Source of the DNA: Actinomycetes bacterium
GTDB taxonomy: Bacteria; Actinomycetota; Acidimicrobiia; Acidimicrobiales; Bog-793
Direction: 5' to 3'
DNA length: 46,824 bases
Assembly (NCBI GenBank): GCA_021803215.1
Contig: JAJZLV010000102.1
Span: forward strand, 1-46,824
Position 1 is the first letter of the stretch; each line of letters begins with the position of its first letter. Shown here piece after piece: positions 31,292 to 36,826 of this stretch. The translations under genes were made by a program, and so were the position numbers. Below the pieces are notes generated by a model. The model ran no database searches, had not been told where the DNA came from, and saw only the letters and a program-made list of their open reading frames with translations.

Positions 31292-32470
31292 GTGAACCCG
31301 GTCGACAACCCGTACCGACCCGGAGCCGGACGACGGCCCCCCCTCCTCGCCGGTCGGGGCGCTCTCCTGGAGAGCTTCCGGGTGCTCGAAGCTCGAGTCG
31401 AAACCAAGGGAGAAGGTGATCGAAGCTGGGTCCTCAACGGTCTCCGGGGAGTAGGAAAGACGGTGCTCCTCGGCGAGCTGTTCGCTCGGGCGACGACACG
31501 TCAATGGATCACGGCGAAGATCGAGCTGGGTGCGAGCGGACCGCTACCGGCCGCTCTCAGCCGGGCGCTCACGGCCAGTATGCGACGAGCAACGGGTCAG
31601 CATCCAGAGGCTCGCCTGCGACGACTGCTCGGAGTGCTCAAGGGTTTCAGCCTGCGGGTCGACCCGACCGGTGCTTTCTCGGTAGGGGTCGACATCGACG
31701 CCATGCGTGGCATCGCCGACAGCGGGCGACTCGGAGACGACCTTTCCAGCTTGCTTGAAGTCATGTCCGAGACTGCCCGCGACCTCGGGATCGGCGTGCT
31801 CATCCTCATAGATGAGCTCCAGGAGGCACCCCGAGAATCCCTGGCGGCGATCAACGCCGCTGTCCACCATCTCGGCCAGCTCGACCCAGTACCCCCGGTT
31901 CTCTTCGTCGGGGCCGGATTGCCTTCTTTGCCGGCTCAACTTGCGGACGCCACGAGCTATGCCGAACGGCTGTACGAATTTCGAAACATCGGCCTCCTCG
32001 ATCCGGACGCCGCCAGAGAGGCACTCGTCGTTCCCGCTCACGATCTGGACGTCGAGTGGAGCTCCGATGCGCTGGAGATGGCACTCGATGTTGCTCGCGG
32101 CTATCCATACTTCCTGCAAGCAGTCGGCAAGCACGTATGGGACGCCGCTCGGACCGACCTCATCGATCCCGACGACGTGGAAGTCGGCCTCGAGGGCGCA
32201 AGACGAGAGGTCGACGACGGCCTCTATCGATCTCGATGGGAACGCGCGACTCCCGCTCAACGCGACGTGATGCGGGCGCTCGCCCAGCTCGGTGGCGAGG
32301 AGCCAGCACCCGTCGCCGACATCGCCATCGCAGCAGGCAAGGCGAGGACCTCGGACATCTCGGTTGCTCGCGTCGAACTCATCAAGAAGGGCCTCGTCTA
32401 CGCTCCCGAGCGAGGCCTTCTGGCATTCACCGTTCCAGGCATGCACGCCTTCGTGGCTCGCCAGAGTTAG
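31292..32470 (+). CDS. AAA+ ATPase of the ORC/Cdc6-STAND-like group (lone ATP-binding protein)
   Basis: 392 residues. NPYRPGAGRRPPLLAGRGALLE is the family N-terminus, GLRGVGKTVLL the Walker A (about 50-60), and GVLILIDELQE the Walker B (about 170-180). LFVGAGLPSLP is the sensor-1 region, and a winged-helix C-terminus (ATPAQRDVMRALAQLGG onward) ends in a HTH-like GKARTSDISVARVELIKKGLVY. The function is not established; relatives occur alone in many actinobacterial accessory regions, some near phage or defence genes. Codon choice is visibly more A/T-rich at third positions than in the ribosomal genes. No effector gene is directly adjacent. Confidence 0.75.
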   Translation: MNPVDNPYRPGAGRRPPLLAGRGALLESFRVLEARVETKGEGDRSWVLNGLRGVGKTVLLGELFARATTRQWITAKIELGASGPLPAALSRALTASMRRATGQHPEARLRRLLGVLKGFSLRVDPTGAFSVGVDIDAMRGIADSGRLGDDLSSLLEVMSETARDLGIGVLILIDELQEAPRESLAAINAAVHHLGQLDPVPPVLFVGAGLPSLPAQLADATSYAERLYEFRNIGLLDPDAAREALVVPAHDLDVEWSSDALEMALDVARGYPYFLQAVGKHVWDAARTDLIDPDDVEVGLEGARREVDDGLYRSRWERATPAQRDVMRALAQLGGEEPAPVADIAIAAGKARTSDISVARVELIKKGLVYAPERGLLAFTVPGMHAFVARQS

Positions 32471-32533
32471 CCGGCCGTCAACCACACCTGCGGCGCCGGG
32501 AGCTCGGGCGAGCCAGCACCTGCGACTGGGCTG

Positions 32534-32565
32534 TTGTGGTTGTGGTTGTGGTTGTGGTTGTGGTT
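32534..32565 (+). repeat. (TTGTGG)5 microsatellite
   Basis: Five perfect copies of the 6-mer TTGTGG plus TT, in the spacer after the ATPase stop and before the converging minus-strand gene. It has no counterpart elsewhere in the window. Hexamer repeats would not shift a reading frame, and here it is outside any supported gene. Confidence 0.95.
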
Positions 32566-32664
32566 CTCACGTTTGGGGCGCGCTGCCCGTTGGCGCTGTG
32601 ATCAGCCACCGCCAGCGCCTTCGGCCGGCGCCGTTCAGGCCATGAACTTCGGCTGGCGGGGCGA

Positions 32665-33318
32665 TCAGCCCGGCGGACCGAGGGTCACTCCGAAGTCGGC
32701 TTCACCGGGGGGCGGCGAGGTCGGTGAACACGAATACGAGCTCTGCCTGATAAGCGCCGCCACCATCTGGCGTTGCCCGGAGCTCAGTTGGAAGATGCCG
32801 AAGCTGAGCTCAGTGCCAACCGGCAGCTCGGCGGGGTTGATTGTGATCGTCGGCACCACGCCGGAGCCGACGATCACGGTGCTCGGCCCCGCCGGCGAGA
32901 CCGAGACTGCCTGGTCGAAACCGCTCGGCGAAGGTTGCGAGGAGCAGAAGCTCCCGACTGTCACCTTGGCCGGGATGCTGTGGTCTGAGAGCTCCTGCTG
33001 CAAAGCGACAGAGTCGAACGTCGCGGCCGGGCTGAGGGTAAGGGTGTCCGTTCCGTTCTCGTTGCTCGTGAGCTCGAAGCCCCTCGATTGGAGGCTGTGA
33101 GGGATCGGGGCCGAGCTGAGGGCGAGTGGGAGGCCGATCGCCAGGGCGCCCCCGAGGGCGCCCGCGGCGCCCGCCGTACCTCTCCTCCGGCGGCTGAGCC
33201 GTCTTCCCCGAGCTGTCACCTGCCCGATGGGCGGCCTCGGCGGCACCGCCATCCGAGAGAGCTGCTCCCTCAGGTCGTCACCCTCGGGCTCCTCGATCAG
33301 CTGATCGCCTTCGAGCAT
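32665..33318 (-). CDS. Single-pass membrane protein, probable anti-sigma partner of the adjacent sigma factor
   Basis: 217 residues. An acidic cytoplasmic N-terminus (LEGDQLIEEPEGDDLREQLSRM) is followed by a basic stretch, then one membrane helix (about 50-68: AGALGGALAIGLPLAL), and an outer domain rich in Ser/Thr/Pro with two Cys (about residues 123 and 197) that could form a disulfide. There is no ZAS zinc motif. The ATG has an excellent GGAGGAG RBS and lies inside the 3' end of the sigma gene (22-nt overlap). Anti-sigma function is inferred from the overlap and topology only; the outer domain is not recognised. Confidence 0.6.
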   Translation of the reverse strand: MLEGDQLIEEPEGDDLREQLSRMAVPPRPPIGQVTARGRRLSRRRRGTAGAAGALGGALAIGLPLALSSAPIPHSLQSRGFELTSNENGTDTLTLSPAATFDSVALQQELSDHSIPAKVTVGSFCSSQPSPSGFDQAVSVSPAGPSTVIVGSGVVPTITINPAELPVGTELSFGIFQLSSGQRQMVAALIRQSSYSCSPTSPPPGEADFGVTLGPPG

Positions 33319-33815
33319 CTCTCCTCCTTGGTCGCCTCGAACTTCGCAATCTCGCCCCGCAGCGCCGCGATGGCCCGCGAAAGGTGGGCCCGCACGGTCC
33401 CGGGCGCCAGGCCGAGCTGATCAGCCGTCGTCTCGACGTCGAGGTCGAGGATCAAGCGCAGCACGACCACCTCCCTCTGTCGCCGGGGCAGCCGCCCGAG
33501 CGCCCCGAGCAGGGACGGGTCGACGGCTCCAGGCTCGCTCTTTTGTTCGGCCGCCAGCTGCTGACCGGCCAGCGGCAGCTCCCTCCGCCGCTTGCGCCAT
33601 CGCGAGGCGCCGACGTTGAGGGCCGTGCGCACTATCCAGGCCGGCAGGGCCGGATGATTGCGGAGCTTCGGCCACGACGACCAGGCGCGGGCAAACGCCT
33701 CGGCCACCTGCTCCTCGGCGAGCGACAGATCGCCAGTGGTGGCAAGGACAGCCCGGGTGCACGGATCCCAGCTCGCCTCGAAGAATGCGGCGAAGGCCTC
33801 CTCGTCTTGGCTCAC
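33297..33815 (-). CDS. ECF/SigE-like RNA polymerase sigma factor
   Basis: About 172 residues from the GTG at 33815 (reading SQDEEAFAAFFEASWD); the ORF is open to 33908 but that extension is Pro/Ala/Arg-rich and family-atypical. Region 2 has FEASWDPCTRAVLATTGDLSLAEEQVAEAF, then ARAWSSWPKLRNHPALPAWI and TALNVGASRWRKRRRE; region 4 has LGRLPRRQREVVVLRLILDLDVETTADQLGLAPGTVRAHLSRAI. GAGGAG lies about 10 nt before the GTG. It is partnered with the overlapping membrane-protein gene downstream. Target genes cannot be predicted. Confidence 0.82.
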   Translation of the reverse strand: MSQDEEAFAAFFEASWDPCTRAVLATTGDLSLAEEQVAEAFARAWSSWPKLRNHPALPAWIVRTALNVGASRWRKRRRELPLAGQQLAAEQKSEPGAVDPSLLGALGRLPRRQREVVVLRLILDLDVETTADQLGLAPGTVRAHLSRAIAALRGEIAKFEATKEERCSKAIS

Positions 33816-33988
33816 AGGTAGATAACTCCTCAGCCCCGCGAAAGGCTTACCTCCCCGCTCGGCCGGAGAATTCGCCGGAGCCGGGCGGGCGGGCCGAGGC
33901 AGTCGCATTCGAACTGGTCGGATGTCAATGTCAAGCTCGACGCGCTCGAGCGAGACCCGGTCATCGCGCTTTGTAAGTCACCCCGTAT

Positions 33989-33994
33989 TACAAT
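33989..33994 (+). promoter_or_regulatory. -10 element, leaderless start of AbrB-type antitoxin gene
   Basis: TACAAT (5 of 6 to consensus), then 6 nt, then the GTG at 34001. There is no RBS. Confidence 0.55.
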
Positions 33995-34000
33995 GCACGC

Positions 34001-34243
34001 GTGTCCTCCCGGGTCGTTCATGCGAAGGTGTCAAAGAGGGGTCAGACCAGCCTTCCCGCGGAGCTGCGGCATCGCTGGGGCATCGAGGCCGGGGGCGATG
34101 TCGCGTTCGTCGACCTCGGGAACGCGGCGCTGATATTGCCCGGCGGGATGGCTCAAGCCAAGGCCGAGCTGAAGCGCGTCCTGGCCCAGCGTTACGACGC
34201 CGGACTCGCGGCCATCGCCGATCCTGACCTCGCCGACCAGTAG
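34001..34243 (+). CDS. AbrB/SpoVT-type DNA-binding protein, probable antitoxin
   Basis: 80 residues. SKRGQTSLPAELRHRWGIEAGGDVAFVDLGNAALILPGG is a swapped-hairpin AbrB fold, typical of VapB-like antitoxins that bind their own promoter. The C-terminal tail (about 50-80) is acidic and helical, as expected for a toxin-wrapping region. The stop TAG shares its last base with the GTG of the next gene (TAGTG), a typical toxin-antitoxin arrangement. Confidence 0.8.
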   Translation: MSSRVVHAKVSKRGQTSLPAELRHRWGIEAGGDVAFVDLGNAALILPGGMAQAKAELKRVLAQRYDAGLAAIADPDLADQ

Positions 34244-34668
34244 TGGATGTCGTCCTCGACGATCGACTGTTGATCGAGGAGCTTCTGGTCGGCCTCGATC
34301 GCCGAAACGCTCAGCTGCACACGACGTCGTACTGGTACTACCGCGCCTGCCGGGCCGCGGTGGCTGGAGCCGGCGGCCATCTCTCCGGGCCGTTTCGGGA
34401 ACTGCCGCCAGCCGAGCAGGGACGGGCTATTGCTTCGATGCTGCAGCTTCCCGAGGAGATCGGCCTGCCGCGACCGCGCGACGTCGTTCCGATCATGGTG
34501 AGGGTGGCCGGTCGGCATCCCGCGCTCAACGTGCTCAACCTCGAGGCGGTCGCGACCGCACACTTGCTTCACGCAACCGTCTGGCTCTCGCCCAGGGGAG
34601 CAACGGGAATGCTGCCCCATGTGCTCGGTGCAGAGGGATTGACCTGGGAGACGATCAAGCCGAACTGA
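34243..34668 (+). CDS. PIN-like protein, probable toxin partner of the AbrB-type antitoxin
   Basis: 141 residues. MDVVLDDRLLIEELL resembles the first strand and acidic residue of a PIN nuclease, and the C-terminal VLNLEAVATAHLLHATVWLS, then GMLPHVLGAEGLTWETI, follows the usual alpha-beta pattern of VapC proteins. However, the acidic residue expected near NLEAVATA is a Glu and the final Asp region reads LSPRG, so the active site is atypical or lost. In the middle are a Tyr/Trp-rich helix (TTSYWYYRACRAAV) and PRDVVPIMVRVAGRHPA. It could be a divergent toxin, a non-nuclease relative, or a decayed one. The assignment rests on weak pattern plus operon context. Confidence 0.55.
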   Translation: MDVVLDDRLLIEELLVGLDRRNAQLHTTSYWYYRACRAAVAGAGGHLSGPFRELPPAEQGRAIASMLQLPEEIGLPRPRDVVPIMVRVAGRHPALNVLNLEAVATAHLLHATVWLSPRGATGMLPHVLGAEGLTWETIKPN

Positions 34669-34722
34669 GCTCAAGGGTCGTTCTCCGAGCAGTATGCCAT
34701 ATGCTCTGGCAGATTGAGCGGG

Positions 34723-34803
34723 TGGGCCGGGTAGGATTCGAACCTACGAAGCTTTCGCGACAGATTTACAGTCTGCTCCCTTTGTCCACTTGGGTACCGA
34801 CCC
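34723..34803 (-). tRNA. tRNA-Tyr (GTA anticodon)
   Basis: Class II tRNA: acceptor GGGTCGG / CCGGCCC, anticodon loop CTGTAAA (GTA), a long variable arm (CGCGAAAGCTTCG region), T-arm GTAGGTTCGAATCCTAC, discriminator A. CCA is not fully encoded. TATCTT on the minus strand at 34814-34819 is a candidate -10, with the perfect palindrome CCGAAGCTTCGG just upstream. Its 3' end borders the accessory block. Confidence 0.95.
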
Positions 34804-34952
34804 GCGGCCGATCAAGATAGCCGAAGCTTCGGAATCCTCGATCCGCGATCCTGCTGGCGTCGCGCCGTCGCACGGCAGGGCTGCGAGAGCGCTGCCCCCG
34901 GTGTCCAGCCGGCCAGGAGCCTTCGACTGGACCAGCAACCAGGCGGGCGAGG

Positions 34953-34958
34953 TAGCTT
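34953..34958 (+). promoter_or_regulatory. -10 element, leaderless start of yajQ
   Basis: TAGCTT, then 6 nt, then the ATG at 34965. Confidence 0.5.
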
Positions 34959-34964
34959 TCGGGC

Positions 34965-35453
34965 ATGCCGTCTTTCGACGTCACATCAGAGATCGACCTG
35001 CAAGAGGTGAGAAACGCCGTCGACCAGGCGAGCCGTGAGGTCGCCACCCGATTCGACTTCAAGAACACCGGCTCCAGCCTCGAGCTCGGCGAGAACGAGA
35101 TAACCCTCAACGCGCCGACGGAGGACCGGCTGCGGGCGCTCAGCCAGGTTCTCGAAGAAAAGCTCGTCCGCCGACAGGTCTCCTTGAAGGCGCTCAGCTA
35201 CGGCAGGATCGAGGAGGCCTCCAAGGGCGCCGTCCGTCAGGTGGCCACCTTGAATGCCGGCATCTCCTCGGAGAAGGCGAAGGCGATCAACAAGAAGGTG
35301 AAGGAGCTCAACCTCAAGGGCGTCAGCTCTCAGACACAGGGCGACCAGGTCCGAGTGACAGGGAAGAAGCGCGATGACCTGCAGGCGGTCATCGCGGCCT
35401 TGAAGGCCGCCGACTTCGACATCCCGCTCCAGTTCGGCAACTTCCGCGACTGA
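34965..35453 (+). CDS. yajQ: YajQ-family nucleotide-binding protein (UPF0234)
   Basis: 162 residues. PSFDVTSEIDLQEVRNAVDQ and ATRFDFKNTGSSLEL at the N-terminus and GKKRDDLQAVIAALKAADFDIPLQFGNFRD at the C-terminus are diagnostic, and the length is normal. Some family members bind cyclic di-GMP or tRNA/GTP; which applies here is not known. It has its own putative leaderless promoter and stands alone, converging on the HAD gene. Confidence 0.95.
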   Translation: MPSFDVTSEIDLQEVRNAVDQASREVATRFDFKNTGSSLELGENEITLNAPTEDRLRALSQVLEEKLVRRQVSLKALSYGRIEEASKGAVRQVATLNAGISSEKAKAINKKVKELNLKGVSSQTQGDQVRVTGKKRDDLQAVIAALKAADFDIPLQFGNFRD

Positions 35454-35469
35454 CCCCGGCCCCCGCCCG

Positions 35470-35487
35470 GCGACCACCAGCGGTCGC
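35470..35487 (+). terminator. Weak hairpin after yajQ
   Basis: GCGACC / GGTCGC with a 6-nt loop, 17 nt after the stop. Only a short pyrimidine stretch follows, so it is a weak candidate terminator. Confidence 0.3.
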
Positions 35488-35685
35488 TCCTCGTGAATCG
35501 CGTGAGCCGAGGGATGGAGCCTCGGCGGCTCGGGCGCCGGGCCACCTGCGGCCTTTTCCTCCGAGAGCTCGGGCCGGACGGACCTTCTCCACCCGGTGCT
35601 GGCTGCCAGCTCCGGCGCGCCGAGTGGCAGCGATCCCCGGCGGTCCATCGGCTCGTGGGCCCGGGTCGTGGCGGTCGGGGAGGCC

Positions 35686-36180
35686 TCAGCCGTAGTAGCC
35701 GGAGTGGACGTACAGGCAGGGAACGCCCTCGTCCTCGAACATCTGCAGGTTGACGGGATCGTCCTCGAGCGCCAAACGGAGCTCGAAGCCATAGCTCCGC
35801 AGCGCCTTCACCTCCTTGCGCTTGAAGTCGACCGCCTTCAGATAGTCGCCGCCCGAGCGCATCACGAGCAGGTCGTGGCGAAGCTCGAAGCGCTCGAGCC
35901 ACTCCCGGGTCGTCTCTTTTATGGAGGCAGGCCGGGCTGTCAGCAGCACCACCTGGAGCGAGCGATCGAGGAGCTCGAGCAGGCGGGCCACCTCCGGGAT
36001 GAGCGGGTCGCCCCCGGCCGCCTCGAAGAAGGCGTCCCAGTCCCTTCGCAAGCCCGCCAGGTGGTGCTGGCGGCCCGAGGCGTCGGAGAGCACCCCGTCG
36101 AGGTCGAAGACGACGGCCGGGCCGGGCGCGACCGGCCCGGCCGGCCAGTGCCAGTGGAGGGGTGAGCCGGTCGGGCTCAC
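35686..36180 (-). CDS. HAD-superfamily phosphatase, polynucleotide-kinase 3'-phosphatase-like
   Basis: 164 residues. Motif I is VVFDLDGVLSDASGRQHHL, followed by DWDAFFEAAGGDPLIPEV as in the phosphatase domain of T4 Pnkp-type enzymes. Motif II is VVLLTARPASIKE, the motif III Lys is in the DYLKAVDFKRKEV segment, and motif IV is LALEDDPVNLQMF. The kinase domain of bifunctional PNKP is absent. The DNA/RNA-end substrate is inferred from resemblance only; a nucleotide phosphatase is possible. The start GTG overlaps the stop of the acs remnant upstream (GTGA). Confidence 0.75.
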   Translation of the reverse strand: MSPTGSPLHWHWPAGPVAPGPAVVFDLDGVLSDASGRQHHLAGLRRDWDAFFEAAGGDPLIPEVARLLELLDRSLQVVLLTARPASIKETTREWLERFELRHDLLVMRSGGDYLKAVDFKRKEVKALRSYGFELRLALEDDPVNLQMFEDEGVPCLYVHSGYYG

Positions 36181-36785
36181 CCCTCACCCGGCTGGAAGGC
36201 CGACCGTCTGCGCAGCTCTCCTACGACGCCCGGGCCCGCCAGGGTCGTCGTGTCGCCGAGGTCTCGACCCTCGGCGACGTCGCGAAGCAGGCGGCCCGCT
36301 CTCTTGCCCGAGCGGGTCTTCGGGAGGTCTTCTGTGAAGATGGCCGTCTCCGGCCGGGTGATCGGGCCGATGCGGGCGGCCCCGTGCTCGCGCCGCGCCT
36401 CGCCGTGGGCGGCGTCGGCCGCCACGCCCGAGCTCACCGTGAGGTAGGCGACGACCGCCTGGCCGCTCGGGGCGTCCTTGGCACCGTCGCCGGCGGAGCA
36501 GCGAGCGGGAAAGCGGCTCCAGTAGCTCTCCTGGCAGCGCTCGGGGTCGCGGTAGCTCCCCCGCGCCATGGCGGGCCAGGGGCGGGTCACGGTGAGCCGG
36601 CCGCCACCCCGTCCGACCGGCCTTTCGGCGTCGTCCGCCGCCTCGGCTTCGATCCCGGGCAGCGGGAAGGTGGCAGAGCCGGGCTCGAGGGTGACGAGGG
36701 CCCCGCCCTTTATGCGTCCATCGGGGGGAGATCTCCTCTCTTCGGCGAAGAAGTCCGCGATCGCCGCCCTCTCGTCACCAGACAT
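36177..36785 (-). pseudogene. Acetyl-CoA synthetase remnant with internal deletion (C-terminal fragments joined in frame)
   Basis: 202 residues. Two separated pieces of the C-terminal part of acetyl-CoA synthetase are recognisable: LEPGSATFPLPGIEAEAADD, then PWPAMARGSYRDPERCQESYWSRFP; and IGPITRPETAIFTEDLPKTRSGK followed by RLLRDVAEGRDLGDTTTL, which contains the acetylatable catalytic Lys. About 60 residues of the hinge/ATP-binding segment that should lie between them are gone, as is the N-terminal two thirds. The frame is still open and the ATG is 6 nt from a -10 hexamer, so it may be expressed. Known chemistry cannot occur. It is either a pseudogene or a reduced protein of new use. Confidence 0.72.
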
Positions 36786-36791
36786 GTGGTC

Positions 36792-36797
36792 ATGGTA
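36792..36797 (-). promoter_or_regulatory. -10 element, leaderless start of the acs remnant/HAD operon
   Basis: On the minus strand TACCAT, then 6 nt, then the ATG at 36785. The divergent gene starts only 41 bp away, so promoters must overlap. Confidence 0.5.
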
Positions 36798-36826
36798 ACG
36801 AGGTCGCCTGGCAGACTTGTGATCCG

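Noticed and set aside
30608-31504. 298-codon minus-strand ORF overlapping the start of the ATPase gene
   Set aside because: Arg/Ser/Pro-rich composition, no motif, no RBS, and overlap with the promoter and start of a clear gene on the other strand.
33816-33908. N-terminal extension of the second sigma factor to the ATG at 33908
   Set aside because: Pro/Ala/Arg-rich and unlike family members; the GTG at 33815 begins the conserved region with a GAGGAG upstream.
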